Of a stretch of 64,000 bases of DNA, positions 51,347 through 58,987 are shown one piece after another. The translations under genes were made by a program, and so were the position numbers. The notes beneath the pieces are model-generated. The model was given only the letters and a program-made list of their open reading frames with translations, did not search any database and was not told the DNA's origin. The first letter of the stretch is position 1; each line of letters opens with the position of its first letter. Source of the stretch: Inhella crocodyli (GTDB lineage: Bacteria > Pseudomonadota > Gammaproteobacteria > Burkholderiales > Burkholderiaceae_C); assembly GCF_004004565.1 (NCBI RefSeq), contig NZ_SACM01000001.1, positions 1,641,765 through 1,705,764 on the forward strand, in the 5' to 3' direction.

Positions 51347-52228
51347 TCAGCCGTTGCTGCGGCGCTTGACGATCAGCAGGTACACGGCCAACGCGGTCAA
51401 AGCCAAACCGGCGGCGAACTGCTGCGTCGCCAGGTCGGCACCCACTTCGGCAAAGAATGCCGCCGGCTGCATCGGCTCCAGGCCCGTGCCGTTCAACTTG
51501 ACCTGCGGCACGTTCAAGGTGGCGAAGACCCGCACCACTCCGTCCAAGGGCGTGCCCACCAACTCGGACCAGCGCCCCACGAAGTCCCGCACCGGCCCCT
51601 TCGTTTGCGGCAGGTGGGCCAAGAGCATGCCCACCACGACCAACAGCGGCAGCGCCAAGCGCTTCACCCAGGCGCTGGCCGCCATCAGCGTGAAGACGAC
51701 CGGGGCCAGCCACACCGCAGCCAGGACCAACGCCACGGCGCCCAGCGCCGCCTGCAGCGCCACCCGGCCCAGCAAGGTGCCCCAGTCGACGGCGCCCAGC
51801 GTGGCGAAGCCTTGCCACTTGACGAGCATCAGCGGCATCGTCACCAGGCCCAGGGCCAGGCCCAGCACCATGGCCCCCAAGGGGAACAACAGGCCGTGCA
51901 TCGCGTACTGCGCGCCGTAGTGCTCGCCGTGGGTGCTGGGCAGCGACAACCAGAATTCGATCGAGCGATCCTGCACGTCGCGCCGTGCCAGGCCCGTGGC
52001 GGTGAACAGGGTCGTCAACCAGGCCATGCAGGCCGTGGTGAGCGCCGTGATGCACACGATGGCCACCGCGACCAGGGTCACGGGCAACTCATGGGGCAGC
52101 TTCACCTCGCCAAACGGAAGCACCAGCAGCACCAAGGCCGGCAAGCTGCCCACGGCCACCAGCCAGGTCCAGCGGTTTTGCAGCCACTCGCGCAGCATCA
52201 GGGTCTTGAATCGCGTTGCGTTGAACAT
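51347..52228 (-). CDS. ABC transporter permease of a GntR-controlled exporter
   Basis: 293 aa with about six TM helices (WTWLVAVGSLPALVLLVLPFG, LVAVAIVCITALTTACMAWL, and others through AAGLALTALAVYLLIVKRR). No DppB-type importer motif is present; the layout is that of ABC-2-type efflux permeases. The start is supported by AAGGAGAA 10 bases upstream. It is the last gene of the GntR-ATPase-permease operon, 12 bp after the ATPase. Known YtrA-type systems respond to cell-wall antibiotics; the substrate here is unknown. Confidence 0.85.
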   Translation of the reverse strand: MFNATRFKTLMLREWLQNRWTWLVAVGSLPALVLLVLPFGEVKLPHELPVTLVAVAIVCITALTTACMAWLTTLFTATGLARRDVQDRSIEFWLSLPSTHGEHYGAQYAMHGLLFPLGAMVLGLALGLVTMPLMLVKWQGFATLGAVDWGTLLGRVALQAALGAVALVLAAVWLAPVVFTLMAASAWVKRLALPLLVVVGMLLAHLPQTKGPVRDFVGRWSELVGTPLDGVVRVFATLNVPQVKLNGTGLEPMQPAAFFAEVGADLATQQFAAGLALTALAVYLLIVKRRSNG

Positions 52229-52240
52229 GCTCGTTCTCCT

Positions 52241-53113
52241 TCAGGCGCGGGGGGCCAGTTCGGGCTTGCGCGTCAGCGCCACGAACAGGTCCACCAAACT
52301 CGGGCGGAAGCGCTGGCCCAGCGCCTCCAGGTGCGGGGGCGGCGCGCCGTCGAACAGCGCCGCCGGCTTGCCGCCCATCGAGCGGTAGCGCAGCAGCGGG
52401 TGCGCGGCGGCCACCGCGTCAGCGGCCTCGGCGTCGTGGCTCAGCGCGTAGAAGCGGCTTTCCATCGCCTCTAGGCTCAGGTTCAGCACCAGCTTGCCCT
52501 CGTCCATCATCAGCACGTCGGTCAGCAGGGCTTCGATTTCCTCGACCTGGTGCGTGCTGATGAGCACGCTGCGCTCGCCGTCGCACCACTCGTCGATCAG
52601 CATCTCGTAGAAGCCTTTGCGGCTGATCACGTCCAGGCCCAACGTGGGCTCGTCCAAGATCATCAGCTTGGCGTCGATGGCGGCGATCAGCGCCAGGTGC
52701 ACCTGCACGACCATGCCCTTGCTCAGGCTCTTGACCTTGTCGTTCAGGCCCACGCTCGTGCGGCGCAGCAATTGCCGGGCGCGCTCGGCGCTAAAGCGCG
52801 GTTGCAGGCCGGCCATCAGGGCGATGAGCTCGTGCACCCGGGCCCAGCGCGGCAACACCGCCACGTCGGGGATGTAGCTCAGCTCGGTCAGCAGGTCGGC
52901 CCGGTCGACGACAGGGTTGCGTCCCAGCACGGTCAGGCTGCCTTCCACGCCCTTGAGCCCCACCAGGGCCTTCATCAGGCTGGTTTTGCCGGCGCCGTTG
53001 TGGCCCAAAAGGCCCACCACGCGGCCCTTGGGCAGTTCGAATGACACGCGGTCCACCGCCGTCTTGCTGCGCCCGTATCGCAGCGTCACTTCGCGGGCTT
53101 CGATCAAGTTCAT
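52241..53113 (-). CDS. ABC transporter ATP-binding protein
   Basis: 290 aa. Walker A is GLLGHNGAGKTSLMKAL, the signature loop reads SLSKGMVVQVHLALI (LSGGQ replaced by LSKGM), Walker B is KLMILDEPTLGLD, and the H-loop is STHQVEE. It energises the neighbouring permease. It overlaps the GntR regulator stop (TGATG) and is followed by the permease, so regulator, ATPase and permease are one unit. Confidence 0.92.
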   Translation of the reverse strand: MNLIEAREVTLRYGRSKTAVDRVSFELPKGRVVGLLGHNGAGKTSLMKALVGLKGVEGSLTVLGRNPVVDRADLLTELSYIPDVAVLPRWARVHELIALMAGLQPRFSAERARQLLRRTSVGLNDKVKSLSKGMVVQVHLALIAAIDAKLMILDEPTLGLDVISRKGFYEMLIDEWCDGERSVLISTHQVEEIEALLTDVLMMDEGKLVLNLSLEAMESRFYALSHDAEAADAVAAAHPLLRYRSMGGKPAALFDGAPPPHLEALGQRFRPSLVDLFVALTRKPELAPRA

Positions 53114-53466
53114 CAGTGGCTCTCCCAGTTCAAATCCTTGGCGCTCAGGCCCATGCGGCGCAGGCGCTCGCGCAACACCGGCCACTCGTCGCGCAAGAAG
53201 GCGTCGCGCTCGCTGGTCATCAAACGCTGTCGGGCGCCTTCGGTCACGTACATGCCCAAGCCCCGGCGTGGCTCCAGAAAGCCCTCGTCAACCAGGCTTT
53301 GCAGCGCCCGACTCACCGTCAGCGGGTTGATCAGGTACTGCTGGGCCAGCGTGCGCACCGAGGGCATGGGCTGCCCCTCGGGGGGATCGCCGTCCAGCAA
53401 CTGGCCGGCCAACTGCTGGGCCAGCTGCCTGTAGATCGGCGCGGTGTCGTTCCAAGGGTTGTGCAT
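53113..53466 (-). CDS. GntR-family transcriptional regulator, YtrA subfamily
   Basis: 117 aa. The winged helix includes APIYRQLAQQLAGQLLDGD and SVRTLAQQYLINPLTVSRALQSLVDEGFLEPRRGLGMYV. The short C-terminal helical tail with no large effector domain is the YtrA hallmark. It is expected to repress its own operon. A GGAGGG Shine-Dalgarno precedes the ATG, and an inverted repeat GTGTG-N12-CACAC (53486-53507) overlaps the promoter. Confidence 0.9.
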   Translation of the reverse strand: MHNPWNDTAPIYRQLAQQLAGQLLDGDPPEGQPMPSVRTLAQQYLINPLTVSRALQSLVDEGFLEPRRGLGMYVTEGARQRLMTSERDAFLRDEWPVLRERLRRMGLSAKDLNWESH

Positions 53467-53485
53467 CTCAATCCCTCCGGCATGG

Positions 53486-53511
53486 GTGTGTTGGTGATGT
53501 AGCACACTATG
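53486..53511 (-). promoter_or_regulatory. Candidate GntR/YtrA operator and promoter
   Basis: GTGTG (53486-53490), 12 bp, CACAC (53503-53507) forms an inverted repeat about 20 bp upstream of the regulator ATG. A minus-strand CATAGT at 53511-53506 is a possible -10. Autoregulation by the GntR protein is inferred. Confidence 0.5.
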
Positions 53512-53625
53512 CCGGACACCCTCCCCCGGCCCAAGCCGGGCGCGACGCGCCGACCTTGCCGCGGGACGAACTGCAGTCAACGCGGACGAACCGAAAAGCC
53601 AGCGCCACTGCCAGACAATGGCGCC

Positions 53626-54432
53626 ATGCGCGCAATGCCCACCCTGTCGACCGAGCGTCCCACTGCCTTGTGGCGGCTCTGGCGCTGGGTTGGCAGCGTG
53701 CTGGCTCTCCTGTGTGCCAGTGCGCAAGCAGCGGAAGCGCCGGTCACCCTGCATTACGTCCAGCGTCCGCCCTACATGATGGCCCAGGGCGAAGGGCTCG
53801 TCGGGCTGACGGGCGGCCCGTCCTACCAAGCCTTCAAGGCGGCCAGGGTGCCGGTGCAGGTCCAAGAGACGCCGTTCGCGCGCCAGTTGCTCTACCTGAA
53901 GAACAACGGCGGCCTGGACTGCATGATCGGCATGTTCTGGAAGGCCGAGCGCGCGGCCTTTGCGCGCTACAGCAAGCCCATTTACCAAGACCAACCGCAG
54001 TTGATCCTCACGAGCGCCGACCAAGCGCGGCGCTTCGAGCCCATCGGCACGGTCGAAGCGCTGTTCAGCGACAAATCGCTGCGACTGCTGGTGAAGCTCG
54101 GCTACTCCTACGGCGGTCCGCTTGACGCCCTGATCGAGCGGCTGCAGCCCACGCGGCGGGCCACGCCGGACGAAAACTTGCACATGGTGCGCCAGATCAA
54201 GCTGGGCATGGCCGACTACATGTTGATGGCGCCCGAAGAGGCCGCCGTCGCCATCGAGGCCGCCGGTTACGCACGCAGCGACTTCGCCCTGATTCGGTTC
54301 AAGTCCATGCCGCCGGGCGAGCCGCGCCACCTGCTGTGCAGCCAGCGCGTGCCCGAAGACGTCATGCGGCGCCTGGACGCCGCCATCAAGAAGGCCGGCG
54401 ACACCGAGCGCGGCGCCAGCGCCTTGCCCTGA
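53626..54432 (+). CDS. Periplasmic solute-binding-like protein (SBP family 3 fold)
   Basis: 268 aa with a signal peptide (WVGSVLALLCASAQAAE). The mature part resembles the bacterial extracellular solute-binding family 3 fold: VTLHYVQRPPYMMAQGEGLVGLTGGPSYQAFKAA, then LDCMIGMFWKAERAAFARYSKPIYQD. Similar lone proteins in betaproteobacteria are not linked to a transporter and may serve as sensors. No permease or ATPase is adjacent. It is divergent from the GntR operon, and a second ATG at 53635 is possible. Confidence 0.75.
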   Translation: MRAMPTLSTERPTALWRLWRWVGSVLALLCASAQAAEAPVTLHYVQRPPYMMAQGEGLVGLTGGPSYQAFKAARVPVQVQETPFARQLLYLKNNGGLDCMIGMFWKAERAAFARYSKPIYQDQPQLILTSADQARRFEPIGTVEALFSDKSLRLLVKLGYSYGGPLDALIERLQPTRRATPDENLHMVRQIKLGMADYMLMAPEEAAVAIEAAGYARSDFALIRFKSMPPGEPRHLLCSQRVPEDVMRRLDAAIKKAGDTERGASALP

Positions 54433-54619
54433 GCCGGATGGCGCCCGCACTTGCCCCCAGCGCCTGTGGACAACACCGTGGACGGTGCGGGGTCGGGCGC
54501 GCCAAGTGCTTGATCCGCCTCGGCGCGACTGCCACTGCCTCGAAATGCGGCAAGGTCCGGGTCGGTGAGCATGCGCCAGGGGCTTTCGCCCCGTTGCCCT
54601 CTTGTTGGGAAACCTGCCC

Positions 54620-55117
54620 ATGAACGCTCCCACGCCCTTTCGCACCTCCGCCAGCCTGGGTGCCGCATTGCTGCTGTGCGCCGCAGCCGTGGCCCACGCG
54701 GCCGAGCCCGTGGGCGAGGTGTCCACCGCCTTCAAAATCATCGGTCCGAACCACAAGGTGGTGGTGGAGGCCTACGACGACCCCAAGGTCAGCGGCGTTA
54801 CCTGCTACGTGAGCCGCGCCAAAACGGGCGGGCTGTCGGGCGCCTTCGGCCTGGCCGAAGACAAGGCCGAGGCCTCCATCGCCTGCCGGCAAGTGGGCGA
54901 CATCGCCTTCCCCCAAGGGGCGCTGCCGACCCAGGAGGAGGTCTTCAGCGAGCGCGCGTCGATCCTGTTCAAGCGCCTGCGGGTGGTGCGCATGGTGGAT
55001 GCGCGGCGCAACACCCTGGTCTACCTGACCTACACCGACCGGTTGATCGATGGCAGCCCTCAGAACAGCGTGACCGCGGTGCCCGTGCCGCGCACCACCG
55101 CCATCCCCAAGCGCTGA
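54620..55117 (+). CDS. creA: CreA family periplasmic protein
   Basis: 165 aa from the ATG at 54620 (MNAPTPFRTSASL). A signal peptide ends AVAHAAEPV. CreA blocks are GEVSTAFKIIGPNHKVVVEAYDDPKVSGVTCYVSRAKTGGLSG (in part: FKIIGPNHKVVVEAYDDP and GVTCYVSRAKTGGL), IACRQVG and LVYLTYTDRLIDGSPQNSVTAVP. The function is unknown; E. coli CreA lies beside creBCD but no such genes are here. Two conserved Cys residues may form a disulphide. Confidence 0.9.
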   Translation: MNAPTPFRTSASLGAALLLCAAAVAHAAEPVGEVSTAFKIIGPNHKVVVEAYDDPKVSGVTCYVSRAKTGGLSGAFGLAEDKAEASIACRQVGDIAFPQGALPTQEEVFSERASILFKRLRVVRMVDARRNTLVYLTYTDRLIDGSPQNSVTAVPVPRTTAIPKR

Positions 55118-55199
55118 GCCAGCGCCGGCCTTGACCCTGCGCAAGGCCAAGGGCCCCACCGGGGGGCAGCATGGAGACCTCGACCTAGCGAGCGCCCCC

Positions 55200-55583
55200 A
55201 TGACCACGACCCTGACCGCCGGCCAACGCGCCTTGATTGAAAACGAACTGCGCGCCCGCGAGCACGCGCTGGAGGCCGAACTCCGCACCCTGGCCGAGCA
55301 AGCGGGCGCGGCCAGCGACAGCCGAACCGCCTTGGCCAGTCAGTTGCTGAACGACGACCCCGAGGCGGCGCGCGAGCACCCCGACGACCGGGCCGTGATG
55401 CTCGCCCGGGCCGACCAACTGCGCCAAGAGCAGGTCACCATTGGCGACGCCCTGCTGGCCTTGCGCCAGGGGCGCCTCGGCACCTGCAGCGCATGCGGGG
55501 AGGCCATCGCCTTCGACCGCCTCAAGGCGCAGCCGATGGCCCTACGCTGCTTGCGCTGCCAGGCCTCCGCCGAAACGCGCTGA
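55200..55583 (+). CDS. TraR/DksA-type zinc-finger protein
   Basis: 127 aa. The N-terminal half is a coiled-coil pair (IENELRAREHALEAELRTLAEQ and VMLARADQLRQEQVTIGDALLALRQG). The C-terminal four-Cys zinc site is CSACGEAIAFDRLKAQP then RCLRCQ. DksA-like proteins enter the RNA polymerase secondary channel; the coiled-coil tip acidic pair of DksA is not obvious, so activity is uncertain. Its last 62 bp overlap the convergent rhombosortase gene. Confidence 0.85.
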   Translation: MTTTLTAGQRALIENELRAREHALEAELRTLAEQAGAASDSRTALASQLLNDDPEAAREHPDDRAVMLARADQLRQEQVTIGDALLALRQGRLGTCSACGEAIAFDRLKAQPMALRCLRCQASAETR

Positions 55584-56145
55584 GCCCCGCCCAGGCCAAG
55601 GCCCCGGCCGCTGCGCCAGTGGCATGGGCCCAAGGCACCACCGGCATGTCGCCCCACAGGGCTTCCAGGCGCAAGGCAGGTCCCCAGGGCTGCTCCAGGC
55701 CCAGCTTGACCAGCAAGCCCAGGCCGATGGCCGCGCCCCACAGGCGGTCGCGGCCCACGCCGTGCGCGACCAAGTCCAACACGAGCACCGCCACGCCAGC
55801 GTGCAGCCAGCCCGACAGACCGGCCACCTCCTGCAGGTCGGGCTTCAGCCACAGGCCGGCTTGCGCCAGAGGCAGGGCCAAGGCCCAAGCGCGGGCGGCG
55901 TCCCAGCCCATGCCCGCGCGCGCGCCCACGAAGGCCAGCACCAGTGCGCCGGCTCCGTTGGCCAGCGCGTGAAGCCCGTTCCAATGCACCAAGGCACCGC
56001 TCATCCACCGCCAGGGTTCTGCCGCCAGCGCCGCGCGCTGCCAGGCCCAGCGCTCGGGGTCGAGGCCCGCGGCGAACGCCGCGCATGCCACCGCGGCCAA
56101 GGCCACGGCGCCGCCCCCCCAGGCGCGGCCTGAACGCGCGATCAC
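55522..56145 (-). CDS. rrtA: Rhombosortase (rhomboid-like intramembrane serine protease)
   Basis: 207 aa with about six TM helices. The catalytic Ser lies in EVAGLSGWLHAGVAV (GxSG), the catalytic His in PWAHATGAAAGALAW, and ALVHWNGLHALANGAGALVL is the N-terminal rhomboid block. Rhombosortases process GlyGly-CTERM surface proteins before secretion. No obvious GlyGly-CTERM protein is in the window. The GTG start at 56145 overlaps the glnE stop (GTGA), an unusual operon partner. Confidence 0.85.
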   Translation of the reverse strand: MIARSGRAWGGGAVALAAVACAAFAAGLDPERWAWQRAALAAEPWRWMSGALVHWNGLHALANGAGALVLAFVGARAGMGWDAARAWALALPLAQAGLWLKPDLQEVAGLSGWLHAGVAVLVLDLVAHGVGRDRLWGAAIGLGLLVKLGLEQPWGPALRLEALWGDMPVVPWAHATGAAAGALAWAGLSAFRRRPGSASSVGPSAAP

Positions 56146-58913
56146 GCGGCCGCAGGCGCTGGGAACACCGCCCCCCACAGGGCCAGGACGGCGCGTCGGT
56201 GGGCGTCCAGCTCGCCCAAGTCCTCGTCGGGCACTTGGGTGGACTGCTCGTCCAGGCGCAGGCGGTGCTGGCGGTGGCGCAGGGCCCGGTAGGCGTCGGC
56301 CGCGGACTGGCCGATACCGGGACGCAGCAGGCCGTCGCGCTCGGCGCGTTTGAGCAAGGCGATGACCCCGAGGTTGGCCATCAGCTCCGGGTGCACGGCG
56401 CTGTGGGTCAGCTGCAAGGCTTGCAAGGCGAACTCGGCGTCCAGCATGCCGCCAGGGCTGTGCTTCAAGTCGAAGCGACCGGCGCGCACAGGGTGGGCGG
56501 CGCGCAGCTTTTCGCGCATGGCCAGCACCTCGGCCTTGAGCGCCGACGGGCTGCGCGGCGCGCTCATCACCGATTCGCGCACGGCGTCGAACGGGGCCTG
56601 CAAGGCCGGGTCGCCCGCGCACCAGCGTGCCCGCGTGATGGCCTGGTGCTCCCAGGTCCAGGCCGTGTTGCTGCCACGCCCCTCTTGGTACGCGGCAAAG
56701 CTCTTGAGGCTGCTCACGAGCAGGCCGCTGCTGCCGTTGGGGCGCAAGGCCGTGTCGATGTCGAACAAGCCCCCGGCTCGGGTCTGCAGGGTCAGCCAGG
56801 GCACGAGCTTGCGCACGAAGGCGCTGTAGGCCTCGAGCGCGCGCTCGTCGTCGTCGTCGAACAGAAAGACCAGGTCGAGGTCGGAGCCGTAGCCCAGCTC
56901 CTTGCCGCCGAGCTTGCCGTAGGCGATGGCGGCAAAGCGCGGCGTGGCGCGGTGCGCCTTGCCCGCCTTGAACTGCCGCGCCCAGGCCCAATCGATGGCG
57001 GTTTGCAGCAGGGCGTCGGCCAGCAGGCTCAGGTCGTCGGCGACCTGTTCGACCGTGATGACTCCCTCGACGTCGCGCACCAAGGTGCGGAACACCTCGG
57101 CATGGTGGGCGCGGCGCAGGGCGTCCAGCAGGGCTTCTTCGTCCAGGTCTTCGCCCGAGCGGACCCAGGCGGCATGGCGCTCGGCCAGCTCTTGGCGGAA
57201 GGTGATGGGGTCGAAGCGTTCTTGCAGCAGGCGCTCGTCGGCCAGCTCGTCGATGACGCCCGGATGCTGCATCAGGTAGCGCATGGGCCAGCGCGCCAGG
57301 CCCAGGAGGCGCAGGAGGCGGGTCAGCACGCGCGGGCGTTCGGCCAGCAGGGCCAGGTAGGCGTCTCGGCGCAGCAAGGGCTCAAGCCAATCCACGAAGC
57401 GGGCCCCCGCCTCGTCGCTGCAATCGCCGCGGCGCACGGCCTGGGCCGCGCGCTCGAACAGCTTGGCCAGGCGCAGCTTGGCCTCTTCTTTCAGGCCTTG
57501 CACCCGGGGGCGCTGGGCAAAAGCCGCCACCGCCCGGCCCAACTGCTCGGGCAACTGCGCGGCGAAGGCCTCGCTGTCCAGCGCCAAGGGGGCCGTGCCA
57601 CAGCCCTTGCAGCCGCCGGGCGCGGCGTCGCGGGGGCTGCCGTCGTGCAGCAGCGCGTCGAACTCGGCGGCCACGCGCTCGCGGATTTCGAGCAGGCGCT
57701 CCATGAGCTCGCAGGCCTCGGGCTTGCAGACCAGGCCCAGGCTTTGCGCGATCCACTTGAGGTCGGCGTCGTCGGCCGGCAGCACGTGGGTTTGCTGGTC
57801 GTCGAGGTACTGGATCCGGTGCTCGATGTGCCGCAGCAGCTCGTAGGCCTCGGCCAGGGCCTGCGCGGTCTCCGGGCTCATCAGCCCCGCCGCGGCCAAG
57901 CGGGTGAGCGCCTTGAGCGTGGAGCGGGTGCGGATTTCGGGGAACTGTCCCCCGCGCACCACCTGCAGCAGCTGCACGGTGAACTCGATCTCACGGATGC
58001 CGCCCCGGCTGAGCTTGACGTCGTTGGCACGCTCCGGCCGCCCGGCGGCGCGGCGCTGGGCTTCGTCGCGGATCTTGCGGTGCAGCTGTCGCAGGCTCTC
58101 GAACACCGAGTAGTCGAGGTAGCGCCGGTACACGAAGGGCGTGACGAGGCTGCGCAACTGCAGCGCCCGCTGCAAGCTGGCCGGGTCGCGCGGGGCCACC
58201 ACGCGGCTCTTCAGCCAGGCCAGGCGCTCCCACTCGCGGCCCTGCACCAGAAAGTAGGTTTCGAGGGCGGCCAAGCTGACCGCGGGCGCGCCGCTGTTCC
58301 CGTTCGGCCGCAGCGCCAGGTCCATGCGAAAGACCTGGCCTTCGTCCGTGACGTCCCCGATCAGGGTGTGCAGGCGCTTGGCCAAGCGCCCGAAGTACTC
58401 GGCCGCGGCCAGCGGCATGGGGCCGTCGCTGTCGCCGTCTTCTTCGTACACGTAGATGAGGTCGATGTCCGAGGACACGTTGAGCTCGCGCGCGCCCAGC
58501 TTGCCCATGCCCAGGACCCAAAAGTCGACCGGCTGGCCGTCGGCGTTGCGCACCACGCCATGGCGTTCGCGCAACTCCGCGTGGCCGGCGGCCAGGGCCA
58601 GGTCGAGGCTGACCTCGGCCCAGTCGGTCATGGCCCCGGTCACCACCGACAAAGGCACGCGCTGCTCCACGTCCAGCACCGCGAGGCGTTCGATCAAGAG
58701 CTGACGCGCCACGCGCAGCGCGGCCCCCAGCTCTCGCCCGGAGGCCTGCAACTCGGCCACCAAGCCCCTCAGGGTGTCGGGCGTCGGGGCCCCGGGGGGC
58801 AAGCGATCCAGGTCGGCGGCGTAACGCCGGCGCACCCGCTGCACGAATCGGCTGTGGGCGGCGCTGGCGTGATGCAACACCGCGTCATCGACCGTCACTG
58901 GCGTCGCGTTCAT
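56142..58913 (-). CDS. glnE: Glutamine synthetase adenylyltransferase / deadenylase
   Basis: About 923 aa from the ATG at 58913 (a GTG two codons earlier is possible). It adds and removes AMP on glutamine synthetase according to PII state. Two nucleotidyltransferase units are visible: the N-terminal adenylyl-removing site LNVSSDIDLIYVYEEDGD and the C-terminal adenylylating site GYGSDLDLVFLFDDDDE, each followed by its helical GlnD-PII-UTase-type segment. It is divergent from yhdP. Confidence 0.96.
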   Translation of the reverse strand: MNATPVTVDDAVLHHASAAHSRFVQRVRRRYAADLDRLPPGAPTPDTLRGLVAELQASGRELGAALRVARQLLIERLAVLDVEQRVPLSVVTGAMTDWAEVSLDLALAAGHAELRERHGVVRNADGQPVDFWVLGMGKLGARELNVSSDIDLIYVYEEDGDSDGPMPLAAAEYFGRLAKRLHTLIGDVTDEGQVFRMDLALRPNGNSGAPAVSLAALETYFLVQGREWERLAWLKSRVVAPRDPASLQRALQLRSLVTPFVYRRYLDYSVFESLRQLHRKIRDEAQRRAAGRPERANDVKLSRGGIREIEFTVQLLQVVRGGQFPEIRTRSTLKALTRLAAAGLMSPETAQALAEAYELLRHIEHRIQYLDDQQTHVLPADDADLKWIAQSLGLVCKPEACELMERLLEIRERVAAEFDALLHDGSPRDAAPGGCKGCGTAPLALDSEAFAAQLPEQLGRAVAAFAQRPRVQGLKEEAKLRLAKLFERAAQAVRRGDCSDEAGARFVDWLEPLLRRDAYLALLAERPRVLTRLLRLLGLARWPMRYLMQHPGVIDELADERLLQERFDPITFRQELAERHAAWVRSGEDLDEEALLDALRRAHHAEVFRTLVRDVEGVITVEQVADDLSLLADALLQTAIDWAWARQFKAGKAHRATPRFAAIAYGKLGGKELGYGSDLDLVFLFDDDDERALEAYSAFVRKLVPWLTLQTRAGGLFDIDTALRPNGSSGLLVSSLKSFAAYQEGRGSNTAWTWEHQAITRARWCAGDPALQAPFDAVRESVMSAPRSPSALKAEVLAMREKLRAAHPVRAGRFDLKHSPGGMLDAEFALQALQLTHSAVHPELMANLGVIALLKRAERDGLLRPGIGQSAADAYRALRHRQHRLRLDEQSTQVPDEDLGELDAHRRAVLALWGAVFPAPAAA

Positions 58914-58987
58914 CGACACCCCCTACGATCCGCCCCGCTCACCCCTGTCGCCTTTGCCACGCTTTGGCGGCTGCCCATTCCGCGTTC

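Noticed and set aside
54465..54473. TGTGGACAA, one mismatch from a DnaA box
   Set aside because: A single copy with no cluster, AT-rich unwinding element or dnaA/dnaN gene, so not an origin.
54579..54592. GGGGC-TTTC-GCCCC hairpin before the CreA gene
   Set aside because: Short stem without a T-tract; common by chance at this GC content.
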